This document shows positions 9,068 to 17,230 of a stretch of DNA of 64,000 bases, one piece after another. Source of the stretch: Yinghuangia soli (GTDB lineage: Bacteria; Actinomycetota; Actinomycetes; Streptomycetales; Streptomycetaceae); contig NZ_JAKFHA010000003.1 of the NCBI RefSeq assembly GCF_021502675.1, positions 138,644-202,643 of the forward strand, written 5' to 3'. Every line of letters starts with the position of its first letter. The first letter of the stretch is position 1. The notes under the pieces were generated by a model. It was not told the origin of the DNA. It was given only the letters and a program-made list of their open reading frames with translations, and searched no databases. Position numbers and translations under genes: made by a program.

Positions 9068-10096
9068 GTGTCCACGCAATCCTCTTCGGTGCTCTCCCCT
9101 GCCCTCGAACCGTCCCCGTCCCCGTCCTCGTCTACGTCGGCGGCCGCCCGCACGTTCGTGCGCGGGCCGCTGCTGATCCTGGTGGCCTGCCTGTTCTGGG
9201 GCACCACCGGCACGGTCGCCTCGCTCGCCCCGGCCGGGCCTGGTGCCGCGACCGTCGGCTGCACGGGCTTGTTCCTCGGTGGTCTGCTGCTGGCCCTGAC
9301 CACGCGCGGCACGCTCGCCGTGCTGCGCGCGGTGTCGTGGCCGGAGCGGGCCGCGTTGCTGCTCGGTGCGCTGGCGGTGGCCGGCTATCCCCTGGTGTTC
9401 TACCCCGCGGTCGCGCGGACCGGCGTCGCGACGGCCACGGTCATCGCGTTGGCGGTGGCCCCGGTTTTCGCGGGCCTGCTGGAACGCACGGCGCTGCGGG
9501 CCCGCTGGTGCCTGGCGACCGGTACGGCGGTGGCCGGGTGCGCGTTGCTGGTGGCCGGCCAAGAGGCCGGCGGGGTCCGTGCGGACCTGGTCGGCATCGG
9601 CCTTGCGGCGGTCGGGGGGCTGGCGTACGCGGTGTACGCGACGGTCGGGGCGCGCCTGATCGAGCGCGGGCACTCCTCGCGCCCGGTGCTCGCGGTGATG
9701 TTCGGCGGCGCTGCGCTCGCGGTGCTGCCCGTGGCGGCCGCCGACATGCAGTGGCTGGCGACCGGCCGGGGTGCGGCGGTGGCGCTGCATCTGGGGGTGC
9801 TCACCACGGCCGTGGCGTACACGCTGTTCGGCTTGGGCCTGCGGCACACCACGGCCAGTGCGGCGACCGCGCTCACGCTCGGCGAGCCGGTCGCGGCCGC
9901 CGTACTGGGCATCGTGGTGCTGGGCGAACACATCGCCGCTGTCTCGTGGTTCGGGATGGCGCTGGTGCTGGCGGGCGTCACCGCGATGGCGTCGCCCGCC
10001 GACTCGGCGGCCATGCCGGAGGCGACCGCGCGGTCCGCTTCGGACGGCGGCGGCGAGGCGGACCGCGACGGACCGTCAGCCTCGCTGCCGGCGTGA
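9068..10096 (+). CDS. EamA/DMT-superfamily transporter
   Basis: This 342-residue membrane protein has about ten hydrophobic helices after a 30-residue Ser/Pro-rich cytosolic start. The two EamA halves begin at LLILVACLFWGTTGTVAS and at GIGLAAVGGLAYAVYATVG; GEPVAAAVLGIVVLGE near the end is typical of the family. DMT carriers export amino acids, aromatic compounds or other metabolites; the substrate is unknown. GTG 9068 follows GGAAGG at 7 nt. The roughly 300-nt leader carries a short ORF and hairpins that may control it. The 3' end overlaps the convergent surface-protein gene by 21 nt. Confidence 0.9.
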   Translation: MSTQSSSVLSPALEPSPSPSSSTSAAARTFVRGPLLILVACLFWGTTGTVASLAPAGPGAATVGCTGLFLGGLLLALTTRGTLAVLRAVSWPERAALLLGALAVAGYPLVFYPAVARTGVATATVIALAVAPVFAGLLERTALRARWCLATGTAVAGCALLVAGQEAGGVRADLVGIGLAAVGGLAYAVYATVGARLIERGHSSRPVLAVMFGGAALAVLPVAAADMQWLATGRGAAVALHLGVLTTAVAYTLFGLGLRHTTASAATALTLGEPVAAAVLGIVVLGEHIAAVSWFGMALVLAGVTAMASPADSAAMPEATARSASDGGGEADRDGPSASLPA

Positions 10097-12094
10097 CCGC
10101 ATGACGGCCCCGACGACCACCAGCAGCGTCCCCGCGATGAGGAGTCCGAAGGCGGACAGGACCGGCCCGGTGCCGGCCAGGCTGCCCCCGGGCTTCGGCT
10201 TGGGGAGCGGGGTGAAGGTGGTCGTCGGGGACGGCCCCGGCGTAGGCGGCGCGGTGGTGTGCGTCGGGGTAGGTTCCGGTGACGGTTCCGGCGTCGGGGT
10301 CGGGGGCGGCGGCGTCGGGTCCGGCGCGTATGGCGTGACGACCGGTTTGCCATCCTGCTCGACCGGGAGGTTGAGGGTCTCGGCCGTGTAGTCGATGCGC
10401 GCGAAGTTGGTGATGCCGTCGGCGGGGGCGTCCGCGCCGACGGTGACGTCGAAAGTGAAGGCGGCGGTCTCGCCGGGTGCGAGCCTGCCGCCGTCGGCGG
10501 CGTCGGCCCCGCTGCCGACGCGCATCCGCACCGTGCGCGTCGCCGCGTCGTACTCGCCGGTGTCGTCGCCCGCCTGGTCGGTGCGCGGCCCGGGTGCGGG
10601 GCCGTCGACCATGCGCAGCGATCCGGCGACGTATGCGGTGCCCGGCGGTACGGCGTCGGTGACGATGGTCTTCACGGAGGCGTCCATGCCGTCGTTTCGG
10701 TGCGTCACCGTATAGCGGAGCGTGTCCCCGGTCTTGGCGGGGTCGTGCCCCGACAGGTTCTCCACGGTCTTCGTCTCGCGCGCGAACTTGGGTGCGTACA
10801 GGTCGAATGTCGTGGTGATGACACCGGGGGCAAAGGCGTCCCCGGACGACAGTAGGTCGACGCGTGCGCTGCGCGCGTTGTTGCCGAGGATGCCCGGTGC
10901 GGAGACGGTCTTGACGTCGAAGCCGAACAGGTTGAGGTCGGGTGGCGTGCGGTCGGTGTACATCGCGCCGCGGACCGAGTTCTGCGAGTTGAAGAAGTTG
11001 TCGGCGGGGGTGACCGCGTCCGCGAGGTCCTGCCCGTCGAGTTGCATGCGGTCGCCGCCCCAGCCCTTTTCGCCTTCGTATGCGACGACGCCGATCTCGG
11101 CGTTGACCGGCCCGAAGGGCGGGGTGACGAAGCCGGAGACGGTGAGGTTGACCTGTTCGCGGGCGGCGACCGGTTCGATGCCGTGGAAGACGGTGAGGTC
11201 GCGCATCGGCAGGGCTTCGTCGCCGTAGACGACGACCAGGCTCCAGCCGGCGAAGCGGTCCTCACCAGTGCCCGCGGCCACGTTGCCGCCCCAATAGACG
11301 CCCGGTCCGGCGGACTTGACCAGGTCGGTGACGACGGCGTGCGCCTGGTAGACGCCGAACGCGGGGTCGTGGCCGCCGCCGTCCGCGGTGACCTGGACGT
11401 AGTCGGCCGAACCGGGCGGCTTGAGCTTCATGACGCGTCCGGAGGACGCGGGCGGCTGCCCGCCTGTGCCGGCCGTGGCGACGGCACCCCAGTAGAGGCC
11501 GGCCCACAGGACGCTGTCGCCGGACAGGAAGCGGACGTTCGAACTCGACGAGGAGTAGACCTGCCCTTTGCTGTCCGGGTCGGCATTGACCACGGCCATG
11601 TTCCAGAAGTTGTTGTTGACGTCCGGTCCTTGGCCGGTGCGCGCGACGATGCAGTCGGGGTCGGCGGACGGGCAGGACAGCAACGTGTTGCCGTAGAGCG
11701 CGATGGCGCCCGGCGCCTGGGTGCGGAACGCCTGGGCGAAGGGCTCGGGATAGGCGATCGGCACGGTGGCCTCCTGCGGCGAACCGGGAGGCGGGGGCGG
11801 CACCGTGGCCCGCGGCCGGAGCGCCGTGGCGCCCGGTGCAGGAGCCTGCGCGGGGGCGGGCCGCGGTGGGAACGGCAGCGCGGGCGACGTCGCCGGGGCC
11901 GCCGCGGCGGAGCCGGCGGCCGGGCGCGGAGGAGCGGCTTGCGGCTGCGGGCTGGGTGCGGCGCCGACGCAGAGGCAGGCGCCCACAAGCAGGCCCGCTG
12001 CGGGGCGCGGGACGCGGAGAAGGTGCACGGGTCCATCGAACGCGCTGCGCCCGGGCGGACCGACCGCCACGCACAAGGGCACGGCGGATACCAC
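10076..12094 (-). CDS. Sortase-anchored surface protein with DUF11-type domain
   Basis: This protein of up to 672 residues is exported and wall-linked. The C-terminus has the complete sorting signal: LAGTG, a hydrophobic helix (FGLLIAGTLLVVVGAVM) and RSRRQRG. LAxTG is the motif cut by class E sortases of high-GC actinobacteria. Before it is a Pro/Thr-rich stalk (about 590-635) and a DUF11-like domain (RYTVTHRNDGMDASVKTIVTDAVP). The large central region has Gly/Trp-rich blocks such as LWAGLYWGAVATAG. The N-terminus is uncertain: GTG at 12028 gives VHLLRVPRPAAGLLVGAC, a better-placed signal peptide than the longest start. The ligand is unknown. Confidence 0.85.
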   Translation of the reverse strand: MVSAVPLCVAVGPPGRSAFDGPVHLLRVPRPAAGLLVGACLCVGAAPSPQPQAAPPRPAAGSAAAAPATSPALPFPPRPAPAQAPAPGATALRPRATVPPPPPGSPQEATVPIAYPEPFAQAFRTQAPGAIALYGNTLLSCPSADPDCIVARTGQGPDVNNNFWNMAVVNADPDSKGQVYSSSSSNVRFLSGDSVLWAGLYWGAVATAGTGGQPPASSGRVMKLKPPGSADYVQVTADGGGHDPAFGVYQAHAVVTDLVKSAGPGVYWGGNVAAGTGEDRFAGWSLVVVYGDEALPMRDLTVFHGIEPVAAREQVNLTVSGFVTPPFGPVNAEIGVVAYEGEKGWGGDRMQLDGQDLADAVTPADNFFNSQNSVRGAMYTDRTPPDLNLFGFDVKTVSAPGILGNNARSARVDLLSSGDAFAPGVITTTFDLYAPKFARETKTVENLSGHDPAKTGDTLRYTVTHRNDGMDASVKTIVTDAVPPGTAYVAGSLRMVDGPAPGPRTDQAGDDTGEYDAATRTVRMRVGSGADAADGGRLAPGETAAFTFDVTVGADAPADGITNFARIDYTAETLNLPVEQDGKPVVTPYAPDPTPPPPTPTPEPSPEPTPTHTTAPPTPGPSPTTTFTPLPKPKPGGSLAGTGPVLSAFGLLIAGTLLVVVGAVMRSRRQRG

Positions 12095-12175
12095 TCGTTC
12101 GCGGCAATGCGCGGCGGCGGTCCGCGGAGCCGGGCGGGGTGGGAATGGCGGGTCGGATCCGACCCGCTCAGGGGG

Positions 12176-12838
12176 TCATCCCAGGCCGAGCAGCGAAGGC
12201 AGCTTGCGCATGTCGTCGAAGACGACGGTCCCGTCGCCGGTGAGCCGGTCCGCGGCGGTGAGGCCGCCCGCGTACGCGTATGACCGCATGCCGGCCGCGC
12301 GGGCCGCCAGGACGCCGTAGTGGCTGTCCTCGACGACGACGCATTCGGTCGGGGCGACGCCCATGCGTTCCGCGGCGTACAGGAAGACGTCGGGCGCCGG
12401 CTTGCCGAGGGCGACTTCGGTGGAGCTGAAGATGCGGCCTTCGAAGCGCGGGTAGAGGCCGGTGACGCCGAGCGTGTGGCGCATCTTCGCGTGGTCGCCG
12501 CCGGATGCGACGCAGGTGGCGACGGCGGGGAGGATGGCGTCAAGGGCTTCGCCGATGCCGTCGACCAAGGGCAGTCCGGCGTCGACTTCTTCGCGGTGCC
12601 GGCGGTGGAACACCTCGTCCCACTGGGCGCCCGCGCCGGTGCCGAGGTGCTCGTCGACGCTTGCCCGGATCGCCTGTGCGGAGCGTCCGATGAAGCGGTG
12701 GATCACCTCGGCCTCGTCCATGGGCCAGCCCATCGCGGCGAGGACTTCGACCTGCACGCGTACCGCGATCCGCTCGGAGTCCACGAGGACTCCGTCGCAG
12801 TCGAAGATGACGAGGCGGGGCGGACTGGCGGCGATCAT
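12176..12838 (-). CDS. HAD-superfamily hydrolase, beta-phosphoglucomutase-like
   Basis: This 220-residue HAD phosphatase/phosphomutase of subfamily IA has catalytic FDCDGVLVD (nucleophile D13, acid D15), a helical cap, the Thr/Ser position in CVASGGD, Lys in GKPAPDVF and the metal Asp in VVVEDSHYGV. The pattern matches sugar-phosphate phosphatases of the 6-phosphogluconate/beta-PGM group. It appears cytosolic. It lies upstream of the surface-protein gene on the same strand, but an 80-nt gap and unrelated function argue against a dedicated operon. Confidence 0.9.
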   Translation of the reverse strand: MIAASPPRLVIFDCDGVLVDSERIAVRVQVEVLAAMGWPMDEAEVIHRFIGRSAQAIRASVDEHLGTGAGAQWDEVFHRRHREEVDAGLPLVDGIGEALDAILPAVATCVASGGDHAKMRHTLGVTGLYPRFEGRIFSSTEVALGKPAPDVFLYAAERMGVAPTECVVVEDSHYGVLAARAAGMRSYAYAGGLTAADRLTGDGTVVFDDMRKLPSLLGLG

Positions 12839-12881
12839 GCTGCCACCCTATGCAGGTCCGCCCCGCCCGGCCGTCTCGGGG

Positions 12882-13661
12882 TCACATGCTCGACTTGAGC
12901 ACGGCGAACACGCCGCCCTGCGGGTCCTGCAGCACGGCCATGCGTCCGGCCGACATGTCGAAGGCCGGCATCAGCAGGGTGCTGCGGGCGCGCACCGCGG
13001 CGGCGACCGTGCTGTCGACGTCGTCGACCGCGAAGTACGTCAGCCAGTGCGAGGGCGTGTCGGCGGGGATGTCGGGGTTCATCGGCTGTGCGCCGCCGAC
13101 GACCCGGCCGGCGGCCAACATGCCGTGGTAGTCGGCCATCTCGGGCGTGGCCTCGAAGGTGACGCCGAAGACCGCCTCGTAGAACGGCAGCGCCTTGTCC
13201 AGGTCGCGGGTGTTGAGCTCGTTCCAGATCAGCGCGCCGGGCTCGTTGACCCGCTGCGCGCCGAAGAAGTCGATGCGCTGCCAGGCTCCGACCACAGCGC
13301 CGGACGGGTCGACGCAGACCAGCATGTGGCCTTGGTCGCCGACCTGCATCGGGGGGAAGAGGAGGGTGCCGCCGTTGGCGGTGACCTTGGCGGCGGTCTC
13401 TTCGATGTCGTCGACCGAGAGGTACGTCGTCCAGACCGTGGGCGGGGGCGGTCCGCCGTCCATCGCCATGGCAGGGCCGATGCCGGCGACCGGCTTGCCG
13501 CGCAGTTCGCAGATCGCGTACCCGCCGAATTCCGCGGGCCCTACTTCGCCGTTCCAGCCGAACAGGTCGGAGTAGTAGTCGATGGCGGCCTGTTGGTCGG
13601 ACGCCATCAGGTCGGTCCAGCAGGGGGTGCCTTGCGTGTACGGCTCGTTGACCTCGGCCAT
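12882..13661 (-). CDS. VOC family protein with two glyoxalase-like domains
   Basis: This 259-residue protein has two tandem VOC modules, each starting with a substrate-side pattern (GTPCWTDLMASDQQAAIDYY and LIWNELNTRDLDKALPFY) and ending in a D-P-x-G strand (VCVDPSGAVVGAWQ and AVLQDPQGGVFAVLK). Similar proteins are annotated as hydroxylase or glyoxalase-like; metal residues are only partly conserved, so catalysis is uncertain. ATG 13661 (MAEVNEPYTQG) gives the family-typical start; longer upstream starts read through low-complexity sequence. Confidence 0.85.
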   Translation of the reverse strand: MAEVNEPYTQGTPCWTDLMASDQQAAIDYYSDLFGWNGEVGPAEFGGYAICELRGKPVAGIGPAMAMDGGPPPPTVWTTYLSVDDIEETAAKVTANGGTLLFPPMQVGDQGHMLVCVDPSGAVVGAWQRIDFFGAQRVNEPGALIWNELNTRDLDKALPFYEAVFGVTFEATPEMADYHGMLAAGRVVGGAQPMNPDIPADTPSHWLTYFAVDDVDSTVAAAVRARSTLLMPAFDMSAGRMAVLQDPQGGVFAVLKSSM

Positions 13662-13822
13662 GCCGCTCTGCCTCCAGCGAGGGGACGGGGTTATGAGGGT
13701 GCTGCGGGCCTGCTGCGAACGCAGACCCTCCCCAATGTCACCCTGCGGCGCGGGTGCCGCCACCGGAGCCCGCAGGCTCCGGCTCGCGGGCACCGCACCC
13801 CGAGCCGCCGCCGTTGCGCGGT

Positions 13823-14320
13823 TCAGCGCGTACGGCGGTAGCGGATCATCTGGCCGAGAAGCCCCGGCTCGGTCGCGTAGGCGGTCATGCCGAGGCGGGC
13901 GACGACGGCGACTGAGGCCTTGTTGCCCTCGTCCACCTCGGCGAGGACCGCGGGGAGCGCGAGGACGGTGAGGGCGTGCTCGACGACTGCCCGGGCGGCC
14001 TCGGTGGCGTAGCCGCGGCCCCGGCCGGACGCGGCCAGGCTGTAGTAGATCTCGGTGCCGGCGGCGTCGAGCGGGCGCAGGCCGACGGCGCCGGCCAGGT
14101 CATCGCTGCCGTGCACGCGGACGATCCACAGTCCGGCCTCGGCGGCGGATTCGCGCAGGCTGCGCTCGATGGCTCCGGCGGTGTACTCGAGGGTCACCGT
14201 CTCGCCGTCGAAGAGGAAGGCGCGGACCTCGGCGTCGGTCCAGTGCGCGTGCAGGATGTCGAGGTCGGCGCGGGCCGCGGGCTCCAGGGTGAGGCGCTCG
14301 GTCTTCAGGATGTCTGCCAC
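13823..14320 (-). CDS. GNAT family N-acetyltransferase (RimJ/RimL-like)
   Basis: This 165-residue acetyltransferase begins VADILKTERLTLEPAARAD, the standard RimJ/L opening. The acetyl-CoA loop ASGRGRGYATEAARAVVEHA and the closing VDEGNKASVAVVARLGM pattern are clear. Targets of such enzymes include ribosomal protein N-termini and small amines; none can be specified. GTG 14320 is chosen because homologous sequence begins there. It is divergent from the small membrane protein at 14494. Confidence 0.85.
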   Translation of the reverse strand: MADILKTERLTLEPAARADLDILHAHWTDAEVRAFLFDGETVTLEYTAGAIERSLRESAAEAGLWIVRVHGSDDLAGAVGLRPLDAAGTEIYYSLAASGRGRGYATEAARAVVEHALTVLALPAVLAEVDEGNKASVAVVARLGMTAYATEPGLLGQMIRYRRTR

Positions 14321-14493
14321 CTGTTCACCATATGAGCGGTCCGCTCGGCCGACCGAGTGGTTTTCGGCCCATTCCGGCCCGGCAAGGCCGAGCGCCGACC
14401 GGTCGCGTGCAGGACTGCGCGGCCCGGTCGGGGGCAGCGCTTCAGGGGTGGGACCGCTGCCTTGTCTCACGGACACCGTCGAAAGGACTCGTC

Positions 14494-14766
14494 GTGAGGC
14501 GACCGACTCATCGCTATCAGTACGTGCGCCGCGAGCCCACGGTCATGGAGTACGTGGCGATGCTCGGGCCTGCGCTCGTGGTCGTCGGGCTCGGCTATCT
14601 GGCGTTGCTGCTGCTCATCGGCCTGGGCGGTGCGGGGGTGGCCGCGGTGGTGTGGGTGTGCGGCTTCTTCCTGTTCGCCGGCCTCGCGCATGCGCGGCCG
14701 ACGCTGAAGCTGCTGCGCTGGGCGTGGCTGGCTGCGGGTGCGTGCGTGGTCCTCACCATGCTGTGA
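14494..14766 (+). CDS. Small integral membrane protein
   Basis: This 90-residue protein has a basic start (VRRPTHRYQYVRREP) followed by three hydrophobic segments: MLGPALVVVGLGYLALLLLI, GVAAVVWVCGFFLFAGLA and WLAAGACVVLTML. GTG 14494 follows AAAGGA at a good distance, making it preferable to the much earlier ATG whose translation is Arg/Pro-rich and uncharacteristic. No family was recognised. Confidence 0.65.
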   Translation: MRRPTHRYQYVRREPTVMEYVAMLGPALVVVGLGYLALLLLIGLGGAGVAAVVWVCGFFLFAGLAHARPTLKLLRWAWLAAGACVVLTML

Positions 14767-14872
14767 CGCGGCGTGGCGTGACGCGGCGCGTATGCGTGTC
14801 GTCCCGCGGTCCGGATGCTAGACATTCCTGGACCGCAGGAACACCGGGACGACCGTGATCGGATGGGGAGCC

Positions 14873-15319
14873 ATGCCGCTTGAGGGTGCCTACGAGCCGA
14901 GCCCGACGAAGTGGGTGCGGGACCAGGTGGAGCTGTACGAGAGCTCCGGGGGCAAGAAGGGCACCACGATCCGCGGCATGCCTGTCGTGGTGCTGACCAC
15001 GCTCGGTGCCAAGAGCGGGAAGCTGCGCAAGTCTCCGGTGATGCGGGTGGAGCACGATGGTGCGTACGCGGCGGTGGCCTCGCTGGGCGGCGCCCCGAAC
15101 AACCCGGTCTGGTACTACAACATCACCGCGAACCCGCTGGTGGAGCTGCAGGACGGCGAGGTGCGCCAGGACATGATGGCGCGCGAGATCTCCGGTGACG
15201 AGAAGCAGGTGTGGTGGGAGCGCGCGGTCGCCGCGTACCCGGACTACGCCGCGTACCAGCAGAAGACGGACCGGGACATCCCGGTGTTCGTGCTGGAGAA
15301 GGTCTCCGCGGACGCCTGA
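14873..15319 (+). CDS. Deazaflavin (F420)-dependent nitroreductase family protein
   Basis: This 148-residue split-barrel protein is of the DDN family, which uses reduced F420 to reduce quinones or nitro compounds. The start [20 protein letters not shown] and the blocks [21 protein letters not shown] (Lys/Ser cofactor site), [13 protein letters not shown] and [17 protein letters not shown] match the family closely. ATG 14873 with GGGAG just upstream fits these homologues; an in-frame GTG at 14855 would add six residues. It probably acts in redox defence, possibly at the membrane. Confidence 0.92.
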   Translation: MPLEGAYEPSPTKWVRDQVELYESSGGKKGTTIRGMPVVVLTTLGAKSGKLRKSPVMRVEHDGAYAAVASLGGAPNNPVWYYNITANPLVELQDGEVRQDMMAREISGDEKQVWWERAVAAYPDYAAYQQKTDRDIPVFVLEKVSADA

Positions 15320-15364
15320 CCGCGCACGGTCCGCGGCCCGTGGCGGAGGCGCTCCGCAGCGCAC

Positions 15365-16006
15365 TCAGCGCGGGTTGCGGCCCAGGTACGCGACGAGCCG
15401 GTCGCTCGGGCAGGCGCCCGCGGCGACCGCGGCGCGCCGTGCGAACCACGGGTGGCGGTCGGCCTCGGGCACCAGCAGGCCGCCCACCGCGAGGAGTTCA
15501 CCGGCGACCGGGGCCGGGATGGGCAGGTCGCGGCCGCATGCGCGGGCGATGTCCCAACCGTGCACGGAGACTTCCAGGGCCGCGGCGGCGGCCATGAGGT
15601 CGGTCGGCAGCAGTTGGTCGCCGATCGCGACCACGCGCGGGGCTGCGGCCCAGGCGCCCAGCAGCCCCACGGCGCGGTGCCGGAAGGCCGCCGCGGGGTC
15701 GGTAAACGGGTCGGCGAACGGGTCTGCGAACGGGTCTGCGAACGGGTCGTCGGCCGGGTCGCAGCCGCACGCGCAGCCGCAGGAGTCGCCGGACCGGTCC
15801 GGGGCGGCTGCCGTCTCGGGGCAGGCCACGAAGCCGGTGGCGACGCCCTCGGTGAGGGCCTCCAGCGACTCCCCCGCGTGCACGAGCAGCGTCCACAGGT
15901 CCCATTCGCGGCACGGCGTCGGACGGGACAGGAGCTCGGGCCGGACGCCGTGCACGGCGGTGACCGCGTAGCGCACGGCCTGGCCGAGCAGCGGCGGCGC
16001 GGTCAC
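15365..16006 (-). CDS. Maleylpyruvate isomerase N-terminal/TIGR03086-like protein with Cys-rich and DPFA-repeat insert
   Basis: This 213-residue protein has the DinB/maleylpyruvate isomerase-type four-helix fold (PTPCREWDLWTLLVHAGESL early, EVSVHGWDIARACGRDLPIP late), whose His residues usually bind zinc and whose relatives use mycothiol. An insert around residues 75-105 carries the cluster CGCACGC and then DPFA repeated four times, encoded by a 12-bp tandem repeat at 15701-15748. The GTG start overlaps the stop of the sigma factor gene (GTGA), so the two are co-translated. A role linked to that sigma factor is likely but undefined. Confidence 0.8.
   Translation of the reverse strand: MTAPPLLGQAVRYAVTAVHGVRPELLSRPTPCREWDLWTLLVHAGESLEALTEGVATGFVACPETAAAPDRSGDSCGCACGCDPADDPFADPFADPFADPFTDPAAAFRHRAVGLLGAWAAAPRVVAIGDQLLPTDLMAAAAALEVSVHGWDIARACGRDLPIPAPVAGELLAVGGLLVPEADRHPWFARRAAVAAGACPSDRLVAYLGRNPR
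15701..15748 (+). repeat. Four 12-bp tandem repeats inside the isomerase-like gene
   Basis: Units GGTAAACGGGTC, GGCGAACGGGTC and two copies of TGCGAACGGGTC encode, on the minus strand, the DPFA/DPFT tetrapeptide repeats. The in-frame unit length allows copy-number variation without a frameshift. Confidence 0.9.
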
Positions 16007-17028
16007 GGCACGAGGACCTTGCCGGGCACGACCGGCAGGCCGAACGTCGGGAACAGGTCCGGGTCGTGGAAGGCGACGACCTGCGCGACGGCCGGTCCGT
16101 GCGGGCCGTCGACGAGGTCGAGGACGTGGATCGCGTGCGCCTGCAGGACGCCGTCCGCGTCGGCCATGTAGACGCCGAAGGCGGGCTGCCCGTTGGCGCG
16201 CAGCGGCACGAAGCGCCAGCCGCGCCGGAATCCGGGGCAGTGCCGCAGCACCAGGCGGCCGATCTCCGCGCGGCCGCGGAACCAGTTCGGGACCGGCGGC
16301 ATCTGCCAGACGGCGTCCTCGGTGAGCAGGCCCATCAGGGCGTCGATGTCGGCGGTCTCGAAGGCGCGCGTGTAGCGGTCGAGCAGGGCGCGCTGGTCGG
16401 CTTCGGCGGGCCGGACGACCTGCTCGGCGACCGGTGAAGCCTCGGCGAGGCGGGCCCGGGCGCGCTGCAGTGTGCTGTTGACCGCGGCTTCGCTGGTGTC
16501 GAGGAGTGCCGCGACCTCGGCGGCGCGCCAGGCCAGGACGTCGCGCAGGATGAGGACCGCGCGCTGCCGGGGCGGCAGGAACTGGAACGCGGCGGTGAGG
16601 GCGAGGCGCATCGACTCGCGGGCGGTGGCGACCGCGGCCGGGTCGCCGGCGAGGTCGGCGGGGCCTGCGGGCGGCTGCCCGAGGAGGGCGTCGGGGATCG
16701 GCTGGAGCCAGGCATGCCCGGGCAGTTCGGGGTCGAGGGCGCGGGTCGGGTCGGGGTCGGGCCCGCCGAGGCCGATGGGCAGGTCGCGGCGTTCGCGGCG
16801 CTCCAGGGCGCGCAGGCACACGTTGGTGGCGATCCGGTAGAGCCAGGTCCGCATCGAGGCGCGGCCTTCGAAGGCGCCGTACCCCTGCCAGGCGCGCATG
16901 AGCGTCTCCTGCACGAGGTCTTCTGCGTCGTGCACGGATCCGAGCATGCGGTAGCAGTAGGCGAGCAGCTCGGCCTGGACCGGTCCGGTGTCGCGGACGA
17001 AGTCCTCGTCCTGCCGCGGCTGCGTCAT
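16003..17028 (-). CDS. ECF RNA polymerase sigma factor with C-terminal SnoaL-like domain (SigG/TIGR02960-like)
   Basis: This 341-residue sigma factor has region 2 at about 20-85 (ELLAYCYRMLGSVHDAEDLV, RASMRTWLYRIATNVCLRAL), region 4 at about 150-205 (LPPRQRAVLILRDVLAWRAA, LDTSEAAVNSTLQRARARL), and a C-terminal NTF2/SnoaL-like domain from about 215 (ALLDRYTRAFETADIDAL). The fused domain replaces a separate anti-sigma factor in this class and probably senses a ligand. It is coupled to the isomerase-like gene and divergent from an MFS pump, which may be a target. The promoter between them (17029-17230) has no motif I can assign. Confidence 0.9.
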   Translation of the reverse strand: MTQPRQDEDFVRDTGPVQAELLAYCYRMLGSVHDAEDLVQETLMRAWQGYGAFEGRASMRTWLYRIATNVCLRALERRERRDLPIGLGGPDPDPTRALDPELPGHAWLQPIPDALLGQPPAGPADLAGDPAAVATARESMRLALTAAFQFLPPRQRAVLILRDVLAWRAAEVAALLDTSEAAVNSTLQRARARLAEASPVAEQVVRPAEADQRALLDRYTRAFETADIDALMGLLTEDAVWQMPPVPNWFRGRAEIGRLVLRHCPGFRRGWRFVPLRANGQPAFGVYMADADGVLQAHAIHVLDLVDGPHGPAVAQVVAFHDPDLFPTFGLPVVPGKVLVP

Positions 17029-17230
17029 GGCCGCTCCTCTCGTCTCGTGCGCTGTGTGCCGTGCCGCCGCCAGGGCGCCTGGCGTACGGCCTCTCCTAGT
17101 ACAGATCCCGCAGGGGTCCGAAACTCATCGCTCGTCCGGCCGCGGATTCCGGATGCGGCGGCGTGCGATGACTTTCCGGACCGGGGCGGATCGGTATTGG
17201 CGAGGAACCGATGCGTCCCAGGAGGCGACG

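Noticed and set aside
15701-15748. Tandem 12-bp array considered as a CRISPR-like or regulatory repeat
   Set aside because: It is an in-frame coding repeat (DPFA) with no spacers.
17029-17230. ECF-type promoter (GGAAC...GTC) between the sigma factor and MFS genes
   Set aside because: A GGAAC element exists near 17210, but no correctly spaced -10 could be found.
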